The notes under the pieces were generated by a model. It worked only from the letters and a program-made list of their open reading frames with translations. It did no database searches and was not told the DNA's origin. A stretch of 64,000 nucleotides of DNA from Longimicrobiales bacterium (GTDB taxonomy: Bacteria; Gemmatimonadota; Gemmatimonadetes; Longimicrobiales; Gaopeijiaceae). A program made the translations under genes and the position numbers. Every line of letters begins with the position of its first letter. The stretch's first letter is position 1. The stretch lies in the NCBI GenBank assembly GCA_028278645.1, contig JANQDZ010000006.1, positions 23,775 through 87,774 of the forward strand, in the 5' to 3' direction. Below, in pieces: positions 50,347 through 59,717 of the stretch.

Positions 50347-52241
50347 GGTCTCCCTTTTCAGAGGAGGCCAATCTTCAGGTCACGTCCGGTCCCGCCCTCC
50401 TGGACGGCCCCACGGCCACCGTTGCCCTCGTCGGACCCCCCAACTGCGGAAAATCCACCCTCTTCAACCGACTGACCGGCCTCCGCCAGAAGACGGCCAA
50501 TTTCCCCGGCGTAACCGTTGAGCGGCACCACGGAACCGTGGGGCTTTCCGACGGGCGGGAGCTGGAGATCCTGGATCTCCCCGGGACCTATAGCCTCACT
50601 CCCCGCTCAGAAGACGAAAGGATCACGGACGACCTTCTTCGGGGGAAGATGCCGGAGGTGTGCATTCCGGATGCTGTCCTTCTGGTTCTGGACTCGACGA
50701 ACCTGGGGCGTCACCTGGTCCTGGCCGCGCCCATGTTGGCCCTGGAAAAGCCGATCCTGGTGATTCTGAACATGGCCGACGAACTCCGGCGTCGAGGGGG
50801 TGAGGTGGACGTGGACGCCCTCTCCGAGCGGCTGGGGGCGCCGGTGGTCCTGGTGAGCGCCGCGAAAGGTGAGGGGCTGGAAGGAATCTCCCAATTCCTG
50901 GAGAGCACGTTCCGAGCACCGGACCCTGTGGGTCTCCCGGTCCTCCAGAGTCCCCCGTCGTGCCGGCAGTGGGCCGGTCAGGTCGCGGCCGAGTCCGCCT
51001 ATCGGCCCCCGGTGGCCCCGGTTTGGACTCAGCGCCTGGACAGCCTTTTCCTCCACTCCTTCTTCGGTCCCCTGGTCTTCCTGTTGGTGGTCTTGGCGGT
51101 GTTCCAGACCATTTTCAGCGCTGCTGTCCCTTTGATGGACGGCGTGGAAGCCCTCATCACCTGGTCCGGGGGGTGGTTGGAAAGCGCTCTCCCCGATTCG
51201 GCCCTGAAGTCCCTCTTGGTGGAGGGGGTTTGGGGAGGCGTGGGCTCCGTCCTGGTCTTCCTCCCCCAGATCCTCCTTCTTTTCCTCTTCCTGGGGATTC
51301 TGGAGGACTCAGGGTATCTGGCCAGGGCTGCGGTGATAGCCGACCGAACCATGGCCAAGGTGGGGCTCCAGGGGAAATCCTTTATTCCCCTGCTTTCCGC
51401 CTACGCTTGTGCCGTGCCGGCGGTCATGGCAACGAGGACCATCGAGAACAAACGGGACCGGTTCGCCACGATCCTCATTGCTCCGTTCATGACGTGTGCG
51501 GCCAGGTTGCCGGTGTATATCTTGGTCATAGCGGCATTCATGGAAAGCCGGCCCCTTCTGGGTCCCTTCCTCGGCACCCGGGCGGCGGCCCTCCTGGGCT
51601 TGTACCTGTTGGGTTTTTTGGCGGCTCTGGTGACGGCCGTGATCCTGAAATCCACCATTCTCAGGAGTGACCGGACTCCATTCGTCATGGAGCTTCCCCC
51701 CTATCGCTGGCCCACGGCCAAGTCGTTGGGGTTGAGGCTTTTGGATCGTTCCAAGATTTTCCTCCGCAGGGCTGGGACGGTGATTCTGAGCGTGGCGGTA
51801 GCCCTGTGGATCCTTGCTCATCTCCCGCTGGTGGACGGCCAGGCTCCCGAGATCGGTGAAAGTTTGGCAGGGACCATGGGCAGAACCATCGAGCCCATCA
51901 TTGAACCGTTGGGGTTCGACTGGAAAATTGGGGTGGGGTTGGTGACTTCCCTTGCGGCCCGGGAGGTCATTGTTGGTACCCTCGGGACCCTGAACGGGAT
52001 CGATGGTGACGAAGAATCCACCGGGCTTCAGGAGGCCCTCAGGCAGGACCTGGACCTCGGGGGCGCGGTGGCCCTGTTGGTTTTCTTCGCTTTTGCCATG
52101 CAGTGCATGTCCACGGTGGCCATGGTTCGAAGGGAGACCGGGGGTTGGAGGATCCCTATCCTCCAGTTCACCTACATGGGTGTCCTGGCCTACGTAGGTG
52201 CCTTTGTGGCCAACCAACTGGTGACGTGGTGGTGGGTCTGA
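50343..52241 (+). CDS. feoB: Ferrous iron transporter FeoB
   Basis: A 632-residue membrane GTPase that takes up Fe2+. The cytoplasmic N-terminal G domain has G1 GPPNCGKS (residues 31-38), G3 DLPGTYSL, G4 NMAD, G5-like SAAKGEG. The membrane part has the two Gate motifs (YACAVPAVMATRTI and CAARLPVYILVIAAF). It is shorter than E. coli FeoB (773) and lacks a long C-terminal hydrophilic part. FeoC is not seen. Cotranscribed with feoA under the Fur box. Confidence 0.95.
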   Translation: MRSPFSEEANLQVTSGPALLDGPTATVALVGPPNCGKSTLFNRLTGLRQKTANFPGVTVERHHGTVGLSDGRELEILDLPGTYSLTPRSEDERITDDLLRGKMPEVCIPDAVLLVLDSTNLGRHLVLAAPMLALEKPILVILNMADELRRRGGEVDVDALSERLGAPVVLVSAAKGEGLEGISQFLESTFRAPDPVGLPVLQSPPSCRQWAGQVAAESAYRPPVAPVWTQRLDSLFLHSFFGPLVFLLVVLAVFQTIFSAAVPLMDGVEALITWSGGWLESALPDSALKSLLVEGVWGGVGSVLVFLPQILLLFLFLGILEDSGYLARAAVIADRTMAKVGLQGKSFIPLLSAYACAVPAVMATRTIENKRDRFATILIAPFMTCAARLPVYILVIAAFMESRPLLGPFLGTRAAALLGLYLLGFLAALVTAVILKSTILRSDRTPFVMELPPYRWPTAKSLGLRLLDRSKIFLRRAGTVILSVAVALWILAHLPLVDGQAPEIGESLAGTMGRTIEPIIEPLGFDWKIGVGLVTSLAAREVIVGTLGTLNGIDGDEESTGLQEALRQDLDLGGAVALLVFFAFAMQCMSTVAMVRRETGGWRIPILQFTYMGVLAYVGAFVANQLVTWWWV

Positions 52242-52269
52242 CGCTGGTCTGCCGCCCCCGGTGTTTCCT

Positions 52270-53583
52270 TCAGTCTCCCAAGATCTCTTGAAGAGCTTCC
52301 AACCTGGGCTCTATAGGGATCACCTGCCGTTCACTTTCCAGACAACGAATCAGTGCGGCGGGTAGGGGGATTTCCTCTCCGATGACCGGCTCCACCACAT
52401 TTGCAAACTTGGCAGGATGAGCGGTGGCCAACACAACGCCGACATGATCGGGGTGGAGTTCGAGGTGCTTTTCCAGAGCTACCAGGCCCACCGCCGTGTG
52501 TGGGTCCGGTACATACCCCGTCTCCCGATGGATCCTCCCAATGCAGCTGGATGTCTCCTCGTCCGTAACTCGTTGTCCGACCAGGTCTTGTCTCAAACGT
52601 CCGAAGTCCCGGCCATAAAGGTGGACGATTCGGTCGAGGTTGGAAGGGTTTCCCACGTCCATGGCGGTGGACATGGTGGTGACCGATGGCCGCGGGGAGA
52701 ACACCCCCGTCTGGAGATATTCCGGGACCACATCGTTGACGTTTGTGGCAGCCAGGAAAGAAGTGTCCGGGAGCCCTGATGCTTTGGCCAGTAAGCCCGC
52801 CGCCAGGTTCCCGAAATTTCCGGAGGGCACCGAAAACAGAACATTTGTTCTAGTTTTAAAAAAAACCTGAAGACGCAGCCAGGCATAAAAAAAATACGTG
52901 GTCTGGGGTAAGAAGCGGGCCACGTTGATGGAGTTTGCCGACGTCAGAATTCCGTTGGTGTCGGTGGTGTTGGTGGCCTCGACCCGGAAGGCCTCCTTCG
53001 CCAACCGCTGGCAGTCGTCGAAATCTCCCTGGACCGCCACCGAAACCACGTTTCCACCAAGGGTGGAAAACTGCCGCTCTTGCCGGGGTGTGACCCTCCC
53101 GTCGGGGAACAGGACTACAGCCCGAACGCCATCCAAACCGTGGAGGGCGTGGGCCACCGCCCCGCCCGTGTCTCCAGAGGTGGCTGTGAGGACGGTGACC
53201 GGTGGGCCGCTCGGGTTTCGATAGTGGGTCAGGAGGGAAGCCAGGAAGCGGGCACCGACGTCCTTGAAGGCCAACGTGGGGCCGTGGAAAAGCTCCAGGA
53301 CATGGACCCGCTCGCTCAACTGGACCATGGGCACCGGGAAGTTCAGAGCCCTGTGGGCCAGGTTTGTCACCGTCTCGGTTCCCAAAGAATCACCAAGGAA
53401 CCCTGCCAGGACCGCGCCGGCCAGCTCGTCCCACTCCTGGCCCTGGGGCTCCCGAAGGGAAATAGCGTCCAATGCTGGATAAAATCTGGGCATGAAGAGG
53501 CCGCCGTCGGGTGCCATTCCAAGGAAGAGAGCCTCACGGAGGGAAGCCGACGGAGAGTTGCCTCGGGTGCTGACGAATTCCAT
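52270..53583 (-). CDS. thrC: Threonine synthase
   Basis: A 437-residue fold-type II PLP enzyme that converts O-phosphohomoserine to threonine. The N-terminal STRGNSPSASLREALFLG, ELFHGPTLAFKDVGARF (PLP Lys in FKD), TATSGDTGGAVAHA and SVPSGNFGN match the long-form (E. coli-type) threonine synthase, and length agrees. It starts 5 nt after the end of thrB on the same strand, giving a thrB-thrC operon. Its stop faces the feoB stop 29 nt away. Confidence 0.95.
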   Translation of the reverse strand: MEFVSTRGNSPSASLREALFLGMAPDGGLFMPRFYPALDAISLREPQGQEWDELAGAVLAGFLGDSLGTETVTNLAHRALNFPVPMVQLSERVHVLELFHGPTLAFKDVGARFLASLLTHYRNPSGPPVTVLTATSGDTGGAVAHALHGLDGVRAVVLFPDGRVTPRQERQFSTLGGNVVSVAVQGDFDDCQRLAKEAFRVEATNTTDTNGILTSANSINVARFLPQTTYFFYAWLRLQVFFKTRTNVLFSVPSGNFGNLAAGLLAKASGLPDTSFLAATNVNDVVPEYLQTGVFSPRPSVTTMSTAMDVGNPSNLDRIVHLYGRDFGRLRQDLVGQRVTDEETSSCIGRIHRETGYVPDPHTAVGLVALEKHLELHPDHVGVVLATAHPAKFANVVEPVIGEEIPLPAALIRCLESERQVIPIEPRLEALQEILGD

Positions 53584-53588
53584 ACAGG

Positions 53589-54533
53589 TCAGGGGTCCAG
53601 GATCCGAGCACCGGGAGCCCGGCCCGGAGAGATGACGAGATTCGCCTGAAGGTCTGCGGCTTCACGGAAGGCCTGGACCATGCTTTCACCGACCCTCTTC
53701 GCCGTCTCTTCCCCTCGGCAAAGGGCAAAGAGGGAAGGGCCGCTCCCCGAAAGGCTTGCGGCCAGGGCTCCGGCTCCCAAGGCTGCCTCCTTCACATGGG
53801 AAAATCCGGGTACCGCTTCGGCTCGGTGGGGCTCGGCGATCCGATCTTCCACCGACCGGGCGATGATCTCCCAGTCTTCCCGGAAAAGGCCCGCCACCAG
53901 GGCTGCGGTGTTCCCCCACTGGGCCACGGCGTCCGTCAGAGGAACCTGGCCTCCCAGGATCTCCCTGGCCCATCCGGTTTCCACCTCCACCTGGGGATGA
54001 ACGTGGACGGCCGTCAGCTCCCGGGGCACCTCCAACTCGATGGCCCGGAGGGGGTCCCATACAGGAACGAGGACCAGGCCTCCCAGGAGGGAGGGAGCAA
54101 CGTTGTCCGGGTGCGTCTCACCCGAGGCCACGGCCTCCCCTGCCATTGCGCAACGGAGCAAGACCTCTTTCGGAAGTCGGTTCCCAAGTAGGTGGTCTAC
54201 TGCCACGGCGGCGGCCACCGCGCTAGCGGCGCTGCCGCCCATTCCCGCGGCCAAGGGAAGGCCCTTTTTCAGCTCCATCTCTACGCCGTCTGGTGCGCCG
54301 ACTTCGTCCAGAACAGCCTGGGCTGCGGTACCAGCCGTGTTGGCCGCCACGGAAAGGGGAAGCCGGCCACCGTCGCCCTGGATGTTCGTAATCCTCACGC
54401 CAGGCTCGGAGGAGAGGCGGGCGGAGACCTCGTCCCCAGGGCCGCCGAGGGCCAGACCGAGGACGTCGAACCCGCAGGCGAGATTCCCGATGGAACCGGG
54501 GGCGAAGGCCCGACACTGATTCGATCCTGTCAA
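53589..54533 (-). CDS. thrB: Homoserine kinase
   Basis: A 314-residue GHMP-superfamily kinase, making O-phosphohomoserine for ThrC. It shows the N-terminal FAPGSIGNLACGFDVLGLAL, the GHMP phosphate loop PLAAGMGGSAASAVAAA (about residues 90-106), and SLSGSGPSLFALC near the C-terminus. The TTG at 54533 is chosen as start: GGGAG lies 6 nt upstream, and upstream in-frame residues are low-complexity and not conserved-looking. An ATG at 54758 would give 75 extra residues without a ribosome-binding site. Confidence 0.93.
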   Translation of the reverse strand: MTGSNQCRAFAPGSIGNLACGFDVLGLALGGPGDEVSARLSSEPGVRITNIQGDGGRLPLSVAANTAGTAAQAVLDEVGAPDGVEMELKKGLPLAAGMGGSAASAVAAAVAVDHLLGNRLPKEVLLRCAMAGEAVASGETHPDNVAPSLLGGLVLVPVWDPLRAIELEVPRELTAVHVHPQVEVETGWAREILGGQVPLTDAVAQWGNTAALVAGLFREDWEIIARSVEDRIAEPHRAEAVPGFSHVKEAALGAGALAASLSGSGPSLFALCRGEETAKRVGESMVQAFREAADLQANLVISPGRAPGARILDP

Positions 54534-54992
54534 TCTCTTCTCCCGCTCCACGGAGGGTCGTCGCTGGCCTGCCCCTGACCGCGGTCGGTTCCTGCTGCCG
54601 AAAGGGACGGGACCCGGGGCTCCCAGCAAGAAGAATAGGGCCCCTGCCCGGTACCTCCAAACCCGGGCTGGGGAGGGGGCCGAGCCTGGAGCGGAAGTGA
54701 GGATTCCCTGGGAAAAAAAGGACTCCCAGCTTCTTCGGGCAGGCCCATAAGGGGACAATTTGTCTCTAGCCTAACTACCGCGGGTAACCCCCTATAAAAC
54801 CTCGGTACCAGGGCACGCCCGGGTAGCCTCCAGATCCTCCCAGAAATCAATGGAAAACGGCCTTGTTTCCCACCCCTTCAAAGCTTCTTTTGGGCTGGCA
54901 CGAAATAAGCTGAGGGTGCATTGGGGTTGTCCGCCCTCGGGCCTGAAGAGGTTGGTTCGGGGGCATGCTTACCAAGATCAAAAGGGAAGACT
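54534..54992. other. Gene-free divergent spacer between thrB and korA
   Basis: About 460 nt with no convincing gene. It must hold promoters for the thrBC operon (minus) and the kor operon (plus). A TATAAA occurs at 54793-54798 but without a matching -35 box. No attenuator with runs of Thr or Ile codons and no riboswitch fold was recognised. Confidence 0.6.
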
Positions 54993-56924
54993 ATGGAGAC
55001 GAAGCTCCCCGTAGCCGGGGCCGACGTTTCTGAGGAAACCGTTTCTGAGGAAGCCATTCCGCCGCTGGAGAAGAAGGTCACCCCCCAGAAGCTCAACACG
55101 GTAGAGATCGTTTCCGACCCGGGAGAGGGCGCCCAAAAGTGTGCGCAGATCTTCGGGTCGGTGTCGGCCAAGATGGGGAATGGGGTTTGGACGGTGGAGA
55201 TCATCCCCGCCGAGATTCAGCCTCCCCCACGGATTCCCGCTGGCGCTTCCGGGAACCGAATCCGGCTGGGCTCCAGTCCGGTGACGAACTGGGGTGACCG
55301 AGCGAACGTCGTTGTGGCCCTCAACGAGCAGGTGCTCCTCGCCAGGCATCGCCTGAACGCCCTGGAGGACGACGCCATCGTCCTCCTGGAGAACATGTGG
55401 AAAGACCACAAGGACGAGGACATCCGCCAACAATGGGTGGACGCCATGGAGGAGATCTCCGATGCCAATTACAGGATCATCGAGGTCCCCATGGAGGAGG
55501 AGTGCCTGACCATCGTGGACAACCCCCAGCGGGGGAAGAACATGTTCATGCTGGGGTTGCTCTGCTATATCTACGACCGGGATCTGGAGTTGGCTGCGGG
55601 CCAGATCGCCCACGCTTTCCGGAAGAAGGCCCAGAAGATCACCGATGTGAACGTGGAGCTCCTCCACCTGGGCTTTAAGTGGGCCACGGAGAACCTGGGC
55701 TTTGGCTTCCAGATCGATCCCACCGGCGACGAACGGCCTCACCTGGTGATGAACGGGAACGAAGCCATCGCCATGGGCGCTCAGGCCTCGGGCATGGACT
55801 TCATGGCCATGTATCCCATCACGCCGGCCACCTCGGTTTCCCACCACCTTGGGGAGACCTTCCTGAACTACGGCGGCATGTTGCACCAGGCGGAAGACGA
55901 GATCGCCGCCGCCGGCGTGGCCATCGGGGCTTCCTGGGCCGGGAAGTGTGCGTTCACCGTCACTTCGGGCCCGGGTCTGGCTCTTAAGACCGAGTTCCTC
56001 GGCCTGGCCGTCATGACGGAAACACCCCTGGTGGTTGTGGACGTGCAGCGGGGTGGTCCGAGCACCGGACTCCCGACCAAGGTGGAGCAGTCGGACTTGT
56101 TGGCAGCCATCTGGGGCCAACCCGGCGACGCTCCACACGTGGTCATGTCGGTGGCGACCATCGAGGAGTGCTTCTACGCCATGATCACTGCCAGGAAGAT
56201 CGCTGAGGCCTTCCGCGCCGTGGTCATCATCCTCACCGACGCCAACCTGGCGACGGGGGTTTCGCCTTTCCCCCGGCCGTCCTTGGATCCCTCCTGGGTG
56301 GCTCCGCCCCCGGACCTCTCACCGGTCCCTGAGGGGCTCCGGCCTTATGACTGGGATCCCGAGACAGGCATGAGCCGACGGTTCATCCCCGGCTCACCAG
56401 GCGGTATGCATACCCTCACCGGCCTGGCTCACGACGAGGGGAGCAAGGTGGCTTATACCACCGACGTCGTGCAGCGCAGCATGAACATGCGCAGCCGGAA
56501 AATGGCTGTATTCCAAAGCACCCTTCAGCCTCCCAAGGTAAACGGACCTGGGGAGGGCGACCTCCTGGTGGTTGGCTGGGGGAGCACCAAGGGCGCCATC
56601 GAGGAAGCCGTGGAGCGGGCCAAGGAAGAGGGCCTGAAGGTGTCCAGCCTCCACCTCACCTTCCTCTCCCCCCTGGAGCCTGGGTTGAAGGAGATTTTCA
56701 GCCGCTTCAAGAAAGTCTTGACCGTAGAGATCAATTACTCAGACGAGCTGGGCCAGCCGTACGTCACGGAAGAGAACCGACGGTACGGCCAGCTGGCGAT
56801 CGTACTCAGGGCTCAGACGCTCTGGAATATCGACTGCTGGACCAAGGTCCTGGGTGAACCCCTCAAGCCGGGGGACATCCATGACGCCATTCGTCAGAAG
56901 ATGCCAGAAGGAGGTGCTTCGTGA
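54993..56924 (+). CDS. korA: 2-oxoacid:ferredoxin oxidoreductase, fused gamma-alpha subunit
   Basis: A 643-residue KorA-type protein. Residues 20-200 form a gamma (PorG-like) domain, and residues about 220-640 the alpha domain with MNGNEAIAMGAQASGMDFMAMYPITPATS, TSGPGLALKTEFLGLAVMTETPLV and DVQRGGPSTGLPTKVEQSDLL, a pattern of 2-oxoglutarate:ferredoxin oxidoreductase. With KorB it decarboxylates a 2-oxoacid to acyl-CoA, reducing ferredoxin. ATG 54993 has AAGGGA 7 nt upstream; an earlier ATG at 54921 lacks one. GTGA overlap with korB. Confidence 0.92.
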   Translation: METKLPVAGADVSEETVSEEAIPPLEKKVTPQKLNTVEIVSDPGEGAQKCAQIFGSVSAKMGNGVWTVEIIPAEIQPPPRIPAGASGNRIRLGSSPVTNWGDRANVVVALNEQVLLARHRLNALEDDAIVLLENMWKDHKDEDIRQQWVDAMEEISDANYRIIEVPMEEECLTIVDNPQRGKNMFMLGLLCYIYDRDLELAAGQIAHAFRKKAQKITDVNVELLHLGFKWATENLGFGFQIDPTGDERPHLVMNGNEAIAMGAQASGMDFMAMYPITPATSVSHHLGETFLNYGGMLHQAEDEIAAAGVAIGASWAGKCAFTVTSGPGLALKTEFLGLAVMTETPLVVVDVQRGGPSTGLPTKVEQSDLLAAIWGQPGDAPHVVMSVATIEECFYAMITARKIAEAFRAVVIILTDANLATGVSPFPRPSLDPSWVAPPPDLSPVPEGLRPYDWDPETGMSRRFIPGSPGGMHTLTGLAHDEGSKVAYTTDVVQRSMNMRSRKMAVFQSTLQPPKVNGPGEGDLLVVGWGSTKGAIEEAVERAKEEGLKVSSLHLTFLSPLEPGLKEIFSRFKKVLTVEINYSDELGQPYVTEENRRYGQLAIVLRAQTLWNIDCWTKVLGEPLKPGDIHDAIRQKMPEGGAS

Positions 56925-57871
56925 GCAGCGCTTGTTCTCTCCTCCACCTCGCTGAGGAGGACGACCGCGTATTCAGCATGGGCGACTACGAAGCCGCCCT
57001 GGCCCGGTGGTGCCCCGGTTGTGGTGACCACTCGGTCCTCACCGCCGTCCAGCGCCTCCTGACCGAGGAGCAACTCAAACCCGAGGACACGGTTTTTGTG
57101 TCCGGAATCGGGTGTTCGAGTCGTTTCCCTCACTACATGAAGACGTACGGATTCCATGGGATCCACGGCCGGGCCCTTCCTGTATCCACCGGAATCAAAC
57201 TGCACCGGCCGGACCTGGAAGTATTCGCCGTCATGGGTGACGGGGACTGCGTCTCCATCGGGGCGGGACACTGGATTCACGCCATCCGATATAACATCGA
57301 CATGATGGCCATGTTGTTGGACAACAACATCTACGGCCTGACCAAGATGCAGACCTCCCCCACGACTCCTCAGGGCACGAAGAGCAACACCCAGCCTCAG
57401 GGGAGCTGGCTTCCCTCCATGAATCCTCTGGAGGCGACGCTGGGGGTGACCAACGCCAGTTTTGTAGCCCAAACCGCCGAGTGGATCCCCTCGCACCTGT
57501 TCGCCACGCTGAAGGAAGCCTACAAACACAAGGGCTTCTCCTTCGTTCGCGTGCTGCAGCGATGCCCGGCCTACCTGCCCAAGCTCTTCGAGGATGCCAT
57601 CACGGATCCGGAGACCATCGAGTTGCTGGTGCACCCCGACGGGGTAGAGGCCAATGATCTGGAGGGCATCTACAAGGCCCGGGTCTATCACGACCCCACC
57701 GACATCGATGCCGCTCGTCGCTACGCCGAAGACCAATCCAAGGTCCGGATCGGAGTGTTCTTCCGGGATGAGTCCCGGCCCCGGTATGAGGAAACCCGGC
57801 ACCTGCCCACCCTGACCGCGGATGAGAAGCTCGCGGTTCTGGAGGAGGAGTTCGATCGCTATGCCGTCTGA
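56921..57871 (+). CDS. korB: 2-oxoacid:ferredoxin oxidoreductase, beta subunit
   Basis: A 316-residue thiamine-pyrophosphate subunit. Iron-sulfur ligands are Cys31 and Cys34 (WCPGCGDH), Cys65 (GIGCSSR) and a Cys in RCPAYLP. The TPP/Mg motif is GDGDCVSIGAGH, ending NNIYGLTKMQ. The TSPTTPQGTKSNTQP segment is common in KorB. GTG 56921 has AAGGAGGTG 5-7 nt upstream and overlaps the korA stop. The partner is KorA; the cofactor set implies an oxygen-sensitive or protected enzyme. Confidence 0.94.
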   Translation: MSSACSLLHLAEEDDRVFSMGDYEAALARWCPGCGDHSVLTAVQRLLTEEQLKPEDTVFVSGIGCSSRFPHYMKTYGFHGIHGRALPVSTGIKLHRPDLEVFAVMGDGDCVSIGAGHWIHAIRYNIDMMAMLLDNNIYGLTKMQTSPTTPQGTKSNTQPQGSWLPSMNPLEATLGVTNASFVAQTAEWIPSHLFATLKEAYKHKGFSFVRVLQRCPAYLPKLFEDAITDPETIELLVHPDGVEANDLEGIYKARVYHDPTDIDAARRYAEDQSKVRIGVFFRDESRPRYEETRHLPTLTADEKLAVLEEEFDRYAV

Positions 57872-58859
57872 CGAGAGAATCACCCAAGCTCTCGAAGCCC
57901 TCGGGGGTGCCATGGAGACCTTTGTCTCCTCCGTGGCCATGTCCGCCGAGGAGGTCCGAGGCATTTTGGAACGGGATCAGGGGGCCGACGCGAAACCGGA
58001 GGAAAAGCTGGCCCATGAGCTGGGCCCCTTTGCCGCCGGGCGAATCGACCTGGACCGGTTGGCTCCGTTCGTCGATACCGATAAGAAATTGGACGACGAA
58101 ACCCGGGATCGTATCAAGAAGGCCTACGAGGTTCTGGTAGACCTGAAGAAAGCCGGAGAGGACCTCTTCTGCACCAAGGTAGATGTGGACGGTTATCTCC
58201 GTGGCGGTATTGTTGGCGTGATGGCCAAAGCCGGAACGGCCTTCGGAGCGGCTCGGTGTGTGGAGTGGGCCCTCCACGACATCGCCCCCATGGACACCGC
58301 AAAGGACGTCCTGGAGTCCTTCCCGCCAACGCTCTGGAATTCGGCTGAAAAGAGCTGCTCCCCACCGGTGGTTGTGGAGGTGGACGGCCAGGACCTGAAG
58401 GTGGGGTCCATCGGCGAGCTCATGAGCGGGAATCAGAAGATCGTCCTCGTGGTGAACGGCAAGGCCGCACCGGCTCCCCTCGTTCGCCTCATCACCCCGG
58501 GCGTCACGGTGGTCCAGACCGACGATCCGGCGGACCTGGCGGCCCTGGGAGTGAACGACGGCCCCGGCGTGGCGGCAATTCTGCCCGAGGGATGCGCCAA
58601 GTTCATTCACTCTCCGGCCGCGGGTGAGTCTCTGGCCGAACGGCTGACGGTAAGCTTCCTTCCCGAGACGGAGCCCAACAGGCCCCTGGGGAGCATTACG
58701 GCCTTCCAGCAGGCCGAAGAGCTGAAACAGCTGGCGGGGTTGGCTGCGGCTCAAACACCGGTATCGGGGGAAGCAGTAGCATCGAACGGTGACGGGCCTC
58801 CGGCCATGGACGAGGTCGGGCAGCTGGCTTCCTGGCTTATCCACCAGTCCAAAGACTAA
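57861..58859 (+). CDS. Uncharacterised protein embedded in the ferredoxin operon
   Basis: A 332-residue soluble protein of no family I recognise. Residues 1-100 are helical and charged; residues about 170-250 are alpha/beta (KIVLVVNGKAAPAPLVRLI, VTVVQTDDPADLAALG, AAILPEGCAKFIH); the C-terminal 50 are probably disordered. It has four cysteines (near 107, 132, 158 and 248), not in a ferredoxin-like spacing. The ATG at 57861 is 9 nt from GGAGGAGGAG and overlaps korB by 11 nt. Position between KorB and RnfB suggests a role in assembly, electron transfer or docking; this is inference. Confidence 0.8.
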   Translation: MPSDERITQALEALGGAMETFVSSVAMSAEEVRGILERDQGADAKPEEKLAHELGPFAAGRIDLDRLAPFVDTDKKLDDETRDRIKKAYEVLVDLKKAGEDLFCTKVDVDGYLRGGIVGVMAKAGTAFGAARCVEWALHDIAPMDTAKDVLESFPPTLWNSAEKSCSPPVVVEVDGQDLKVGSIGELMSGNQKIVLVVNGKAAPAPLVRLITPGVTVVQTDDPADLAALGVNDGPGVAAILPEGCAKFIHSPAAGESLAERLTVSFLPETEPNRPLGSITAFQQAEELKQLAGLAAAQTPVSGEAVASNGDGPPAMDEVGQLASWLIHQSKD

Positions 58860-58865
58860 GGCGCC

Positions 58866-59717
58866 ATGGACTTCTCGCTGATCCTGACATCGGTTGCCAT
58901 CCTGGGTGGTGTGGGTCTTACGTTCGGGACCCTCATCGCCCTGGCAAACGCCAAGCTCAAGGTCTGGGAGGATCCCCGGATCGACGCCGTGGAGGAAGTC
59001 CTACCCGGGGCCAACTGCGGGGCCTGCGGCCTGGCCGGATGCCGGGCCTTCGCCGAAGGCGTGGTAAAGGGTGACGTGGTTCCGGCGGGGTGCACGGTCA
59101 TGGGTGAGGAAGATCGGGAGGACGTGGCCAAGCTCCTGGGAGTGGATGCCGGAGCGGCCACCAAGCAGGTCGCACGGCTCCTCTGCGCCGGCGGCACCAA
59201 CGTCGCTACCTCCAAGGCCATCTACCACGGCGTGGACAGCTGCGCGGCGGCGGTGGCGGTGACCGGGGGTGGGAAAGGGTGCACCTGGGGATGTGTGGGT
59301 CTGGCCGACTGTGCGGTGGCGTGCGATTTCGACGCTATCACCATGAACCCGTTCGGGCTTCCGGTGGTGGACCCAGAACCCTGCACCTCGTGTGGGGACT
59401 GCGTCGATGCCTGCCCGCTGGACCTCTTTGTCATCATGCCCCTGGACCACAAGCTCATCGTCCAGTGCAAGAACCTGTTGGATGGCGACGACGCCGAAGA
59501 GGCGTGCGCCGTCGCCTGTACCGCCTGTGCCCGGTGCGTTCAGGACGCCGCCCCGGGTCTGATTGAGATCAAAAACGGTTTGGCCGTCATCGACTATGAG
59601 AAGGTGAAGACCGCCAACCCTGAAGCCACCGCCCGTTGCCCCACCGGGGCCATCGTTTGGGTGGAGGGGGCACAGTTTGCCCCACAAACTGAACTCGTAG
59701 GGAGTGAAGCAGGATGA
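58866..59717 (+). CDS. RnfB-like iron-sulfur protein
   Basis: A 283-residue protein with one N-terminal membrane helix (residues 3-28), an Fe-S domain with Cys51, Cys54, Cys59 and Cys76 (NCGACGLAGC), and a double ferredoxin domain (CTSCGDCVDACP and CAVACTACARC). This is the RnfB layout, in which electrons pass between ferredoxin and a membrane complex. The other Rnf subunits (A, C, D, E, G) are absent from the visible region. It starts 6 nt after the uncharacterised gene and overlaps the PFOR gene by 4 nt (ATGA). Confidence 0.88.
   Translation: MDFSLILTSVAILGGVGLTFGTLIALANAKLKVWEDPRIDAVEEVLPGANCGACGLAGCRAFAEGVVKGDVVPAGCTVMGEEDREDVAKLLGVDAGAATKQVARLLCAGGTNVATSKAIYHGVDSCAAAVAVTGGGKGCTWGCVGLADCAVACDFDAITMNPFGLPVVDPEPCTSCGDCVDACPLDLFVIMPLDHKLIVQCKNLLDGDDAEEACAVACTACARCVQDAAPGLIEIKNGLAVIDYEKVKTANPEATARCPTGAIVWVEGAQFAPQTELVGSEAG

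Noticed and set aside
54534..54850. Threonine attenuator or leader peptide before thrB
   Set aside because: No leader frame rich in Thr or Ile codons and no alternative hairpins with a T-run were seen.
54978..56138. 386-codon minus-strand frame opposite korA
   Set aside because: Complementary reading of a well-supported GC-rich gene; no recognisable domain.
57600..58844. 414-codon minus-strand frame opposite korB and the unknown gene
   Set aside because: Spans two genes that have clear motifs or coupling; composition is typical of antisense frames.
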